Below, piece by piece: positions 49,346-58,498 of a stretch of DNA of 64,000 nucleotides. The first letter of the stretch is position 1. The number at the start of each line of letters is the position of its first letter. The DNA is from Geomonas oryzae (lineage in GTDB: Bacteria; Desulfobacterota; Desulfuromonadia; Geobacterales; Geobacteraceae). The DNA lies in NCBI RefSeq assembly GCF_004117875.1, contig NZ_RAHW01000008.1:96164-160163 (forward strand), in the 5' to 3' direction. Under the pieces are notes generated by a model. The model was given only the letters and a program-made list of their open reading frames with translations, ran no database searches and was not told where the DNA came from. The translations under genes were made by a program, and so were the position numbers.

Positions 49346-50049
49346 TGGGCACCTCCGAAGCTGGTCGTGCCGTACCAGTTTCTGGCCAGCTCCGCCGCGA
49401 TCTTTTCCGGCCCGAGGCCGTAGAATTTCCTGTCCCGCCTGACCTCCACGTAGGAGAGGGCGCCGAAGGGACAGCGCTTCACGCACTGCGGGTCGCCGCC
49501 GCAAAGCGTGCACATCCCTTCCGGGCGTCCCGTCTCCGGGTTGGGACGGATGACGCCGGTGCGTTGCGAGGCGCAGGCCTTGGCGCAGCTTTGGCAGCCG
49601 ATGCAGCGTTTTTCATCGTTACGCATGGTGTGCGTCGCGTCGTCGCGGTAAAAGGCACGCCGGCCGCGCGGGTCCGGTTCGACCGGACATGCCTTCGCGC
49701 ACGGAGTGTCGGCGCACATGGCGCAGACGCCTGCCACGTCAACATCGGGGTTGAAGCTGTGCACCCGGATGTTCGCGTGGATCGGGTTGCCCAGTCCCGG
49801 GAGTTCCTTCCCCTTGACCGAAACCGGCCGGTTACGTGAGGCGCAGGCCGTCTCACAGGTCCGGCACCCCGTGCACTTGCCGTAATCCACCACGATCATC
49901 TTGAGGGCCGGTTCGCCGGAAAGGGCCCATGCGGCCGAGTGCACCCCGAACTGCCCGAAGAGTACCAGCGCGCCTCCACCTACGCCGACTCCCTTGATGA
50001 AGTCGCGCCGGGTGACCCCTCTCCTGTTTTCCTTGTTTTCCGTCGTCAT
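49342..50049 (-). CDS. Tat-targeted ferredoxin-like subunit with four [4Fe-4S] motifs
   Basis: This encodes 235 residues from ATG 50049, with AAGGAGG upstream. VTRRDFIKGVGVGGGAL is a twin-arginine signal, followed by a hydrophobic run. Four cysteine clusters are visible: CTGCRTCETAC, CAMCADTPCAKACP, CIGCQSCAKAC and CTLCGGDPQCVKRCP, matching electron-transfer subunits such as HybA, DmsB and YdhX. It is encoded directly ahead of the oxidoreductase, so it probably takes its electrons. The signal suggests that the complex, or this subunit alone, is exported to the periplasm. Confidence 0.87.
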   Translation of the reverse strand: MTTENKENRRGVTRRDFIKGVGVGGGALVLFGQFGVHSAAWALSGEPALKMIVVDYGKCTGCRTCETACASRNRPVSVKGKELPGLGNPIHANIRVHSFNPDVDVAGVCAMCADTPCAKACPVEPDPRGRRAFYRDDATHTMRNDEKRCIGCQSCAKACASQRTGVIRPNPETGRPEGMCTLCGGDPQCVKRCPFGALSYVEVRRDRKFYGLGPEKIAAELARNWYGTTSFGGAQ

Positions 50050-50070
50050 GTCAGCCTCCTTGCCTGTTTG

Positions 50071-50116
50071 CATCGTTCCTACGCAGGATCGTGGGGACGA
50101 TCTCTAACAGGCACCT
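50071..50116. repeat. Partial CGTTCC-type palindromic repeat
   Basis: CATCGTTCCTACGCAGGATC with the following GTGGGGACGATC resembles the arm of the larger element at 50267-50379. It lies directly upstream of the Fe-S subunit gene. Confidence 0.55.
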
Positions 50117-50122
50117 TTAGTT

Positions 50123-50231
50123 CCCCCTCCCCTTGCGGGAGGGGGTTAGGGGGTGGGGGAAGGCGCCATCATTTCCGTATCTTGCGGCTTCACCCTCCCC
50201 CCCGGCCCCCTCCCGTCAAGGGAGGGGGAGG
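50123..50231. repeat. Paired G/C-rich hairpin element (copy 2)
   Basis: Same architecture and almost the same arms as the element at 19727-19836 (CCCCTCCCCTTGCGGGAGGG and GCCCCCTCCCGTCAAGGGAG), with a different core of about 35 bp. Confidence 0.8.
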
Positions 50232-50266
50232 CCTCAAAGGGCGATTCTCCCGGAATTCCCTGTTTC

Positions 50267-50379
50267 ATCGTTCCTACGCTCCAGCGTGGGAACGCAAAGC
50301 CTCGGACGCTCCGGCGTCTGCTTAGGGGACGCTGGAGCGTCCCCCAACGTGCGTTCCCACGGAGGACCGTAGGAACGAT
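50267..50379. repeat. CGTTCC palindromic repeat, 113 bp
   Basis: The left arm ATCGTTCCTACGCTCCAGCG runs to TGGGAACGCA, and the right arm TGCGTTCCCACGGAGGACCG runs to TAGGAACGAT, forming an inverted repeat. The interior holds a smaller stem of GGACGCTCC and GGACGCTGGAGCG words. The type is widespread in proteobacterial intergenic regions. Confidence 0.75.
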
Positions 50380-50397
50380 CTCGAAGCGCCGCGGGTG

Positions 50398-50434
50398 ACC
50401 TCGCGCTCCCCCCTTTGCGAAGGGGGGACGGGGG
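50398..50434. repeat. Short G/C palindrome (inverse copy of that at 45849)
   Basis: GACCTCGCGCTCCCCCCTTT with GCGAAGGGGGGACG. It is the reverse complement of the element at 45849-45878 within a few bases. No gene is seen in the 50050-50469 gap, which is almost wholly repeats. Confidence 0.7.
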
Positions 50435-50469
50435 GGATTTGCCTTGGTGCCGTTTCGCACTCACTTCCC

Positions 50470-51690
50470 TCAGCGTTGTCCATGGACCGCATCAGGCTCA
50501 GGCAGCAGGGCGGACGTGCCGGCATGTGGCGCGTCGACACTCGCCCACCAGTGCCTGTACGGACCCGTCTCGTGCTGCAGTACCGGTTCACCCATCACGG
50601 GGAAGGCTACCTCGACATAGCGTGCCTGTGCCAGTGCCGCAAGCCGGTCGAAAGGCTCGCGCCATCCATGCATGGCGAGGTCGAAGGTGCCGTTGTGGAT
50701 TGGCAGGAGCCTTTTGCCCCGCAGGTCCAGGTGCGCCTGGATCGTCTCCTCAGGCGTCATGTGTACGCCGGCCCAGTTCGCGTTGTAGGCGCCGGCCTCG
50801 ATCATGGTCAGGTCGAAGGGGCCGTACTCGTCGCCTATCCTTTTGAAACCGGAGAAGTAGCCTGAATCGCCGCTGAAAAAGATCCGGAAGTCCGGAGCGA
50901 GGATCACCCACGAACCCCACTGTGTCTTGTTCCTGCCGAATAGCCCGCGGCCTGAGAAGTGACGGGACGGCGTTGCCGCGAAAAGGACGCCGCCGACCTT
51001 GATCGACTGCCACCAGTCCAGCTGCCTGATTTTCGCGGACGGGACGCCCCACTCGGCGATGATGTCGCCCACCCCGGGCGGCGTCATGAAGTATTCCGTT
51101 TTCTTGGCCAGTGCAACGATGGAGCGCCGGTCGAGGTGGTCGTAGTGATCGTGGGAGATGATCACTCCCTTTATCGGGGGGAGTTCTTCGATGCTGATCG
51201 GCGGCTTGTGAAATCTGAGCGGCCCGGCGAAAGGAATCGGCGATGCGCGGTCGGAAAATACCGGATCGGTGAGCCAGAACGCGTTCTGCAGCTTCAACAG
51301 AACGGTGGAGTGCCCGAGACGGAAGACCGTGTTGTCGGGTGCCGCGAGCAACTGCTCACGGGACATCTTCCGGACCGGAATTTCCCCGGTGGGAACGGTG
51401 CCGGCCGGCTTGTTGAAGAAGAAGTTCCACATCACCCGGGCGCTTTCAATGAAGCTCCCCGTCGACATCACTGCCGCGTCCTGCTGCGAAGAGTGGCTGG
51501 GGCTTTTCTGCCCGGATGTGCTGCTGCCGTTGATAGATGCTGCCGCCATGGCGGTTAGGCCTCCAATACACAATACGGTGAAGACGTATCTTCCCGCCCG
51601 GGAGCCGGGAACGGTCCGGGCGAGAAGAAAATGGGAGCGGCGCCGGGTCCAGTGACGGACCCGGCGCCCTACTGCGTGCAGTAACCACAT
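50470..51690 (-). CDS. Membrane-anchored metallo-beta-lactamase-fold hydrolase
   Basis: This encodes 406 residues. A membrane helix lies at residues about 35-52 (YVFTVLCIGGLTAMAAASIN). The metal site SHDHYDHLD (HxHxDH, His180-His185) and the later SGDSGYFSGF and LPIHNGTFDL supply the ligands, matching the NAPE-PLD/UlaG-like (lactonase or phospholipase D) branch. Arginine-rich residues before the helix place the catalytic domain in the periplasm. It lies 5 bp after the alcohol dehydrogenase gene, so it is in the same operon. ATG 51690 lacks a clear ribosome site; translation may be coupled. Confidence 0.78.
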   Translation of the reverse strand: MWLLHAVGRRVRHWTRRRSHFLLARTVPGSRAGRYVFTVLCIGGLTAMAAASINGSSTSGQKSPSHSSQQDAAVMSTGSFIESARVMWNFFFNKPAGTVPTGEIPVRKMSREQLLAAPDNTVFRLGHSTVLLKLQNAFWLTDPVFSDRASPIPFAGPLRFHKPPISIEELPPIKGVIISHDHYDHLDRRSIVALAKKTEYFMTPPGVGDIIAEWGVPSAKIRQLDWWQSIKVGGVLFAATPSRHFSGRGLFGRNKTQWGSWVILAPDFRIFFSGDSGYFSGFKRIGDEYGPFDLTMIEAGAYNANWAGVHMTPEETIQAHLDLRGKRLLPIHNGTFDLAMHGWREPFDRLAALAQARYVEVAFPVMGEPVLQHETGPYRHWWASVDAPHAGTSALLPEPDAVHGQR

Positions 51691-51695
51691 GGGGA

Positions 51696-52754
51696 TTACT
51701 CGGACTTGAGGGAGGCCATGTCGATGGAGAAACGGTACTTCACGTCCGACTTCACCAGCCTTTCGTACGCCTCGTTGACCCGCTGGATGGGGATGATCTC
51801 GACATCGGAGGTGATGTTGTGCTTGCCGCAGAAATCGAGCATCTCCTGGGTCTCGGCAAGCCCGCCGATCAGCGAGCCGGAGACGCTGCGCCTGCCGAAG
51901 AGAAGGGCGAAGGAGGAGAGGGCGAGCGGTTTGTCCGGCGCCCCGACCAGGGTGATGTTCCCCTCAAGACCCAGCATGTTGATGTAGGCGTTCAGGTCAT
52001 GATCCGCCGCGATGGTGTCCAGGATGAAGTTGAAGGTCCCCGCGTGCTGCTTCATCTGCTCGGCATCGGTGGAGATGATCACCTCGTCGGCACCCAGACG
52101 CAGCGCGTCCTCCTTCTTGCCGGGGGAGGTGGTGAAGACGACGACGTGTGCGCCGAAGGCCTTGGCGAACTTCACCCCCATGTGCCCGAGGCCGCCAAGA
52201 CCCACCACGCCGACCTTCTTCCCTTTGATGTCGCCCCAGCGGTGGATGGGGGAGTAGGTGGTGATCCCGGCGCAGAGAAGCGGCGCGACGCCTGCCAGTT
52301 CCAGGTTGGCGGGGACGCGCAGCACGAAGTGCTCATCGACCACGATGCTGTCCGAGTATCCGCCGTAGGTGACTCCGCCAAGATGCTTGTCCGGAGAGTT
52401 GTAGGTGAAGGTAGCGTTGCCGCAGAACTGCTCGAGGTCCGCCTTGCAGCTCGGGCAGGTGTGGTCGGAGTCGACGAGGCAGCCGACGCCCGCGAGGTCG
52501 CCCGCCTTGAACTTGGTCACCGCGGAGCCGACCTTGGTGACGCGCCCCACGATCTCGTGTCCCGGCACGCAGGGGTAGATGGTGGGCATGACGCTTTGCC
52601 ACTCGTCACGCACCGTGTGCAGGTCGGAGTGGCAGATGCCGCAATAAAGGATCTCGATCTGGACGTCGCGTTCGGTCGGTTCCCGGCGCTGGATGACGGT
52701 GGATGCCAGCGGTGCGGTTGAGCTTGCGGCGGAGTAGGCTTTTGCTTTGTACAT
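51696..52754 (-). CDS. Zinc-dependent alcohol dehydrogenase (YahK/cinnamyl ADH-like)
   Basis: This encodes 352 residues, AGGAGG upstream. YCGICHSDLHTVRDEW and VPGHEIVGRVTKVG hold the catalytic-zinc ligands, and CLVDSDHTCPSCKADLEQFC the structural zinc site. The Rossmann motif VGLGGLGHMGVKFAKAFGAH binds NADP(H). The motifs and length suit the YahK/AdhC branch that reduces broad aldehydes with NADPH. It follows the aldo-keto reductase gene by 28 bp and precedes the metallo-beta-lactamase-fold gene. A role in aldehyde detoxification is likely but not proven. Confidence 0.9.
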   Translation of the reverse strand: MYKAKAYSAASSTAPLASTVIQRREPTERDVQIEILYCGICHSDLHTVRDEWQSVMPTIYPCVPGHEIVGRVTKVGSAVTKFKAGDLAGVGCLVDSDHTCPSCKADLEQFCGNATFTYNSPDKHLGGVTYGGYSDSIVVDEHFVLRVPANLELAGVAPLLCAGITTYSPIHRWGDIKGKKVGVVGLGGLGHMGVKFAKAFGAHVVVFTTSPGKKEDALRLGADEVIISTDAEQMKQHAGTFNFILDTIAADHDLNAYINMLGLEGNITLVGAPDKPLALSSFALLFGRRSVSGSLIGGLAETQEMLDFCGKHNITSDVEIIPIQRVNEAYERLVKSDVKYRFSIDMASLKSE

Positions 52755-52782
52755 TGTTTATCCTCCTGTTTCTTGTGTTGTG

Positions 52783-53919
<1,137 letters not shown>

Positions 53920-54003
53920 TCAGATCCTACTACCCGGAAAGAAAAGAGAGGTAGACCGATTCTGTCTATTTTTTGCCTGATCCTGCGATCGCTGCAAAAA
54001 AAG

Positions 54004-54032
54004 TTGTAAAGCTCGCGTGGCTTGAGTAGGAT
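54004..54032 (+). promoter_or_regulatory. Promoter of the AraC-family gene
   Basis: TTGTAA (54004-54009) and TAGGAT (54027-54032) with a 17-bp spacer, 60 bp upstream of the ATG at 54092, in the 298-bp region shared with the divergent aldo/keto reductase operon. Confidence 0.45.
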
Positions 54033-54091
54033 GCCATCAGGTGAACTGTTGAAAAAACAAGCTGTTGAGCGGATGGTTGGAGGTGGTGTAA

Positions 54092-55009
54092 ATGGACGCT
54101 GCTATCGAGAGTTTGAAGTTTAACATTGCACGATGGACCGAAGCTGGGGAGCTTTTCGATACCGCGATCCCGGGGCTGGCGCTTTTCAAACGTGAAGAGG
54201 TGACCGAGCCGGTCAGCGGGATGTACGAACCGAGCGTCTGCCTGGTCGTTCAAGGCGCCAAGAGGGTAAAGCTTGGAGAGGAGACCCTGGTTTACGACGC
54301 GAGGCACTTTCTGATCACCTCGGTGCATCTCCCCACGGTGGTCCAGGTCATCGAGGCGAGCCCGGAAAAACCGTACCTCGGTCTCAGGTTGCTGCTCGAT
54401 CTGCGCGAGGTCTCGCAACTGATGTTGGACAGCAACCTTCCGCAGCCGCGTACGCAGCAGTCCAGCCGCGGTATGGCGGTCAGCGAGGTGACCCATCCTC
54501 TCGTCAGCGCCTTTAAACGGCTCGTCGATCTGCTGGATGATGAAAACGACATACCGATACTAGCACCGATGATCCAGCGGGAAATCATCTACCGTCTGCT
54601 GGTGGGAGAGCAAGGGGCGAGGCTGCGGCAGATAGCCTCGGCGGGTAGCCAGAGTCAGCAGATCGCGCGGGCCATCGACTGGCTGAAGGGGAACTTTAGC
54701 AACCCGCTGCGTATCGAAGACCTGGCGACGCGCGTCAACATGAGCACCTCGACCTTTCACCATCACTTCAGGACGCTGACCGCGATGAGCCCATTGCAGT
54801 ACCAGAAGATGCTGCGACTCAACGAAGCCCGGCGCCTGATGCTTACCGAGCGTGTCGATGCTACGACCGCCGCCTTCAACGTCGGCTACGAGAGTGCCTC
54901 GCAGTTCAGTCGCGAATACAGCCGGTTATTCGGCGCGCCCCCGTTGCGGGACATCACATACCTGCGGCAGACTGCCGTCGGTGACGTTCCGACCTCCGCT
55001 TCGGCGTGA
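54092..55009 (+). CDS. AraC-family transcriptional regulator
   Basis: This encodes 305 residues, with GGAGG upstream of ATG 54092. The N-terminal domain (residues about 30-190) is the AraC_N type (PSVCLVVQGAKRVKLGEETL). The C-terminal DNA-binding domain has NFSNPLRIEDLATRVNMSTS, STFHHHFRTLTAMSPLQYQK and FNVGYESASQFSREYSRLFG, the two helix-turn-helix units. It is divergent from the aldo/keto reductase operon and probably activates it in response to aldehydes, by analogy with YqhC. Its stop codon directly abuts the 21-bp repeat array. Confidence 0.92.
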   Translation: MDAAIESLKFNIARWTEAGELFDTAIPGLALFKREEVTEPVSGMYEPSVCLVVQGAKRVKLGEETLVYDARHFLITSVHLPTVVQVIEASPEKPYLGLRLLLDLREVSQLMLDSNLPQPRTQQSSRGMAVSEVTHPLVSAFKRLVDLLDDENDIPILAPMIQREIIYRLLVGEQGARLRQIASAGSQSQQIARAIDWLKGNFSNPLRIEDLATRVNMSTSTFHHHFRTLTAMSPLQYQKMLRLNEARRLMLTERVDATTAAFNVGYESASQFSREYSRLFGAPPLRDITYLRQTAVGDVPTSASA

Positions 55010-55020
55010 TCAATTCCTTG

Positions 55021-55440
55021 TTGGTGCCCATCAACAATATGTTGGTACCCATCAGCAATATGTTGGTACCCATCAACAATATGTTGGTGCCCATCAACAA
55101 TATGTTGGTACCCATCAGCAATATGTTGGTACCCATCAACAATATGTTGGTACCCATCGACAATATGTTGGTACCCATCAACAATATGTTGGTACCCATC
55201 AACAATATGTTGGTACCCATCAATAATATGTTGGTACCCATCAACAATATGTTGGTACCCATCAACAATATGTTGGTGCCCATCAACAATATGTTGGTAC
55301 CCATCAGCAACATGTTGGTACCCATCATCAATATGTTGGTGCCCATCAGCAATATGTTGGTACCCATCGACAATATGTTGGTGCCCATCAACAAAGTGTT
55401 GATGCCCGCCGACAATATGTTGGTACCCGCAGACAAAGCG
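55021..55440. repeat. 21-bp tandem array, 20 copies in exact register
   Basis: Twenty consecutive 21-bp units (TTGGTACCCATCAACAATAT plus G) run without any insertion or deletion. Units differ at a few positions: A or G at position 6, and AAC, AGC, GAC, AAT or ATC in the middle; the last two copies have diverged more. The tract is open in all three minus frames and at least one plus frame. Plus frame from GTG 55006 gives LVPINNM repeats and overlaps the AraC stop; minus frames give MGTNILL or YQHIVDG repeats. Changes are mostly silent in the MGTNILL frame (minus 55508-54954). No coding claim is made here. Confidence 0.95.
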
Positions 55441-55535
55441 TTGAGGTCCCACCGCCCCGGGGGGGCATGATCTAGAGTTTCGTCGCGACGGTATTGCGAT
55501 TCGATCAAGGGGCGAACTGGAAGTTTTAATGGGGA

Positions 55536-55730
55536 TTACTGCTGGTCTTCCACGTTCCAATATGGCTGGGTTGCTTTGGACGCTGCCGGGTCTTCCTTGG
55601 TGACAATAACGAGGTCTACTTCTTCGCCGATATGGGATCTGATTTGATCCGCTTCGGCACTGCTTTTCAGCTCAAGGACCGCATGGCCTCCTTGGCCGAC
55701 CCCTATCACACCCTTTGCCCTTAGTTCCAT
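55536..55730 (-). CDS. Small unknown protein (64 residues)
   Basis: From ATG 55730, preceded by GAGGAGG, this encodes 64 residues: MELRAKGVIGVGQGGHAVLE and then a mixed helix/strand stretch to VDLVIVTKEDPAAS. The excellent ribosome site, the amphipathic pattern and codon use support a real gene. I do not recognise the family. A 56-bp gap without features follows toward the repeat array; upstream is a terminator shared with tlpA. Confidence 0.55.
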   Translation of the reverse strand: MELRAKGVIGVGQGGHAVLELKSSAEADQIRSHIGEEVDLVIVTKEDPAASKATQPYWNVEDQQ

Positions 55731-55837
55731 AGCTGCCTCCTCTTGTCCGTGACGTTTCGCAGTTCGAGCACCAACGAATCCTGCCATCATGTTAAAAAAT
55801 GTCAATGACGCGCCTGCGGCTGTCCGGCCAAAAAAAA

Positions 55838-55888
55838 GAGCGGCGTCCGCGCTGAGACACTTTTAGGTGCCGCAGCGTGACGCCGCTC
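55838..55888 (-). terminator. Terminator after tlpA
   Basis: GAGCGGCGTC (55838-55847) pairs with GACGCCGCTC (55879-55888) around a loop with an inner GCGCT/AGCGT stem. A T-run follows on the minus strand (55831-55837 as A) and on the plus strand, so it can stop transcripts in both directions. It sits 27 bp beyond the tlpA stop. Confidence 0.8.
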
Positions 55889-55914
55889 TTTTTCTTTTTC
55901 AAATCAGGGTGTTG

Positions 55915-56427
55915 CTACTCGGCGAGGAGCCTTTTTACGGTCTCTTCCAGTCCCCTTGCGGTCTGGTCCGAGAAACCCTGGAACCTTTCGACCACTACGC
56001 CCTTTTTGTTGATCACGAACAGGGTAGGGATGGAGCGCAGCCCGTATTCGGTCTGCAGGTCTTCACCCGCGATGGCTACCGGGTAGCTGACCTTTCTCTC
56101 CGCGATGAAGTTCTTGACGTCGCGATCGCTCCCCTCATCGACGCTGACTCCGAGTACCTGCAGCCCTTGCTTGCCGTATTTGGCACGCAGCGAGTTAAGG
56201 TGCGGTATCGCTTCCTTGCAGGGGATACACCAGGTAGCGAAGAAATCCATTACCAGGACATAGCCCTTGTAGTTGTTGAGCGTGATCTGCTGTCCGATGG
56301 TGGTGGTCAGCTTGATCGGGGGGGCGGGATCCCCTTTCTGCAGGATGGCTGCTGCAGGCTGGCTGGAGAGCAAAAGCCCTGCGAGTGCCAGGGGGACGGC
56401 TTTCATCGCGAACTTCTTGAACAACAT
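55915..56427 (-). CDS. TlpA/ResA-like periplasmic thioredoxin
   Basis: This encodes 170 residues, AAAAAGGAAA upstream. The signal peptide ends near QPAAA (residue 27). The catalytic motif is TWCIPCK (Cys67, Cys70) inside DFFATWCIPCKEAIPHLNSL. It probably reduces apocytochrome or other periplasmic cysteines, consistent with a downstream ccsB gene on the other strand and the many cytochromes of this group. It follows the thioredoxin gene by 15 bp in a two-gene operon. Confidence 0.88.
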   Translation of the reverse strand: MLFKKFAMKAVPLALAGLLLSSQPAAAILQKGDPAPPIKLTTTIGQQITLNNYKGYVLVMDFFATWCIPCKEAIPHLNSLRAKYGKQGLQVLGVSVDEGSDRDVKNFIAERKVSYPVAIAGEDLQTEYGLRSIPTLFVINKKGVVVERFQGFSDQTARGLEETVKRLLAE

Positions 56428-56442
56428 CTGCTTTTTCCTTTT

Positions 56443-56772
56443 TTAGAGAGCTTTCTTGATCAGGGCGTCGAGCTGTGCCTTCGGAATGGCGCCGACAACC
56501 TGGTCTACTACCTTGCCGTCTTTGATGAGGATCACGGTGGGGATGCCGCGCACGCCGTATTTGCCGGGTGTCGCCGGGTTGTCGTCCACGTTGACCTTGC
56601 CTACTTTGACGCGTCCTTCGTATTCGGACGCTACCGTATCGATGAGGGGCGCGATGGCTTTGCAGGGGGCGCACCAGGTGGCCCAGAAGTCTACCAGTAC
56701 CGGGATGTCGGACTGCAGTACTTCTTTCTCAAAATTGTCATCGGTAAAGGTTTGTACGTTTTCGCTGGCCAT
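56443..56772 (-). CDS. trxA: Thioredoxin
   Basis: This encodes 109 residues, AAAGGAGAAG upstream. The active site WCAPC (Cys34, Cys37) lies in [19 protein letters not shown], and the cis-Pro loop is [15 protein letters not shown]. The length and motifs are those of standard TrxA. It acts in the cytoplasm as general disulphide reductase. It is the first gene of a two-gene operon with the TlpA-like gene; a promoter at 56805-56832 serves it. Confidence 0.95.
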   Translation of the reverse strand: MASENVQTFTDDNFEKEVLQSDIPVLVDFWATWCAPCKAIAPLIDTVASEYEGRVKVGKVNVDDNPATPGKYGVRGIPTVILIKDGKVVDQVVGAIPKAQLDALIKKAL

Positions 56773-56804
56773 TGACCTTCTCCTTTATTAAAAAAGTGGT
56801 TTCT

Positions 56805-56832
56805 ACTATAAATGAGCGGATGAAAAAAGCAA
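56805..56832 (-). promoter_or_regulatory. Promoter of trxA-tlpA
   Basis: On the minus strand TTGCTT (56827-56832) and TATAGT (56805-56810) with a 16-bp spacer, 33 bp upstream of trxA. Confidence 0.55.
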
Positions 56833-56903
56833 GGAGTAATTGCCCGCGCGGAGAGCGGGAAAGAATACCAGTGAAACCCTCTGCATCGTTCATGTATTCA
56901 GCA

Positions 56904-56932
56904 TTGACACTCTTTCCGGTTCGGGCCATATT
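56904..56932 (+). promoter_or_regulatory. Promoter of the tetrapyrrole gene cluster
   Basis: TTGACA (56904-56909) and CATATT (56927-56932) with a 17-bp spacer, about 50 bp upstream of the first gene at 56981. It diverges from the trxA promoter. Confidence 0.5.
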
Positions 56933-56980
56933 AGCGCCGGTTGAGGTTGTCATGGCTCTTTATTCCCTTACCGGAGAAAC

Positions 56981-57658
56981 ATGGTGCGCCACTATCCTAT
57001 CAACATGAACCTCGAGGGGCGGCTCGTGGTGATCGTAGGCGGCGGCAGGGTGGCGGAACGCAAGGCGAAACGGCTGGTGGAAGCCGGTGCGAAGCTTGTC
57101 GTTGTGTCCCCGGTCCTTAGCGGGCCGCTTGCCCATCTAGCCGCCGAGGGAAAGCTGCTGCACCTTTGCCGCGCCTACCAGCCCGGCGACCTGACCGGCG
57201 CCGTGCTCACCTTCGCCGCCACCGACGACCCCTGTGTCAACCGCATGGTCGTGGAGGAGGCGCGAGCCCTCAACGTACTCATAGACAGCGTCGATGCACC
57301 TCGTGAAAGCGACTTTGCCACCCCTGCCGTTTTGCAACAGGGAGAACTACTCATAACAGTTTCAACCGGTGGCGCCAGCCCTTCACTGGCACGGCGCATC
57401 GTCGAACAGCTTGAGCCTCTCTTCGGTCCTGAATATAGCGAGGCGGTTGCTCTTTTAGGAACTGTCCGTGAAAAGCTATTGACTGAAAAGGTGGGGAACG
57501 CATACAATGACCCGGTTTTTGCCGAACTTGCCGCGCTGGATCTACCTGCGCTGATCAGGACCGGGCAGAGAGATGCCATAGACCAGATACTCCAGAAGCT
57601 CTCAGCTACCGGGGCCACATCGGGCTCGGTAGGAGCAGGAAAAAAGGACCCTTCATGA
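56981..57658 (+). CDS. Precorrin-2 dehydrogenase/sirohydrochlorin ferrochelatase
   Basis: This encodes 225 residues with GGAG upstream. YPINMNLEGRLVVIVGGGRV is the NAD-binding Rossmann motif (GGGxVAxRK) of the CysG N-terminal domain/Met8p. TFAATDDPCVNRMVVEEARA and APRESDFATPAVLQQGELLI follow the family, including the catalytic Asp region. It oxidises precorrin-2 and inserts iron to make siroheme. Substrate comes from the cobA-hemD fusion encoded later in the same cluster. It overlaps ccsB by four bases. Confidence 0.88.
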   Translation: MVRHYPINMNLEGRLVVIVGGGRVAERKAKRLVEAGAKLVVVSPVLSGPLAHLAAEGKLLHLCRAYQPGDLTGAVLTFAATDDPCVNRMVVEEARALNVLIDSVDAPRESDFATPAVLQQGELLITVSTGGASPSLARRIVEQLEPLFGPEYSEAVALLGTVREKLLTEKVGNAYNDPVFAELAALDLPALIRTGQRDAIDQILQKLSATGATSGSVGAGKKDPS

Positions 57659-58470
57659 ACGCCTTGCTCTTCAACAGCACCCTGGTCATCTATGCGGTTG
57701 TCACCGCCGTCTACCTCCTGTACTTGCTTAAGCCGAAGGAGTCGCTCGGCAAAGTGGGCCTGTGGCTCACCCTGGCGGGCTTCGTCGTGCACTGCGGCTT
57801 CACGGTCAACCGGTACCTCGAGGCCGGGCACACGCCGATCACCAACCTGCACGAATCGCTTTCCTTCTTCAGCCTCGCCATCGTCGGCATCTTCATCCTC
57901 TTCGAAAGGCGCTACAAGATCAGCATCCTCGGCTCCTTCATGATGCCGCTGGCGCTTCTGGTCATGGCGATCTCCGCCTCCTTCTCCAGTGTTATTCCAC
58001 CGCTCAACCCGGCGCTCAAGAGCAAGTGGCTCGCCGTCCACACCATCATGGCCTTTTTGGGGTACGCAGCCTTCGCCATCTCCTTCGGCGTAAGCATCAT
58101 GTACCTCATCCAGTCGCACTTCCTGAAGACGCGGCGCCTCGGGCCCATGTTCCAGAAACTCCCCGCGCTCGACCTTCTGGACGACATCAGCTACCGCTGC
58201 CTCACCTTCGGTTTCCCGCTGCTCACCTTCGCCATCATCTCCGGCGCCATCTGGGCCGAGACCGCGTGGGGGACTTACTGGAGCTGGGATCCCAAGGAAA
58301 CCTGGTCGCTCATCACCTGGTTCATCTACGCCGCGCTTTTGCACGGCAGGCTGACCACCGGATGGCGCGGCAGGAAGGCCGCCATGCTCTCCATCTTCGG
58401 CTTTGTCATCATGCTCTTCACCTTCCTCGGCGTAAACCTGTTGCTGCCGGGACTGCACAGCTACAAGTAA
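57655..58470 (+). CDS. ccsB: Cytochrome c biogenesis protein CcsB (CcsA-type)
   Basis: This encodes 271 residues with about eight membrane helices. [20 protein letters not shown] is the WWD-like heme-handling motif and histidines near [13 protein letters not shown] and [16 protein letters not shown] serve as heme ligands, as in system II. It exports heme to apocytochromes with a ResB/Ccs1 partner encoded elsewhere. Many Geobacter-type bacteria place it with hemA, supporting a link between heme supply and cytochrome assembly. It overlaps the previous gene by four bases and precedes hemA by 28 bp. Confidence 0.9.
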   Translation: MNALLFNSTLVIYAVVTAVYLLYLLKPKESLGKVGLWLTLAGFVVHCGFTVNRYLEAGHTPITNLHESLSFFSLAIVGIFILFERRYKISILGSFMMPLALLVMAISASFSSVIPPLNPALKSKWLAVHTIMAFLGYAAFAISFGVSIMYLIQSHFLKTRRLGPMFQKLPALDLLDDISYRCLTFGFPLLTFAIISGAIWAETAWGTYWSWDPKETWSLITWFIYAALLHGRLTTGWRGRKAAMLSIFGFVIMLFTFLGVNLLLPGLHSYK

Positions 58471-58498
58471 GGGATTTCCCCAAGGGGCAGGCATTGTT

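Noticed and set aside
55021..55440. CRISPR array
   Set aside because: Units are contiguous with no spacers, the period is 21 bp and there are no cas genes.
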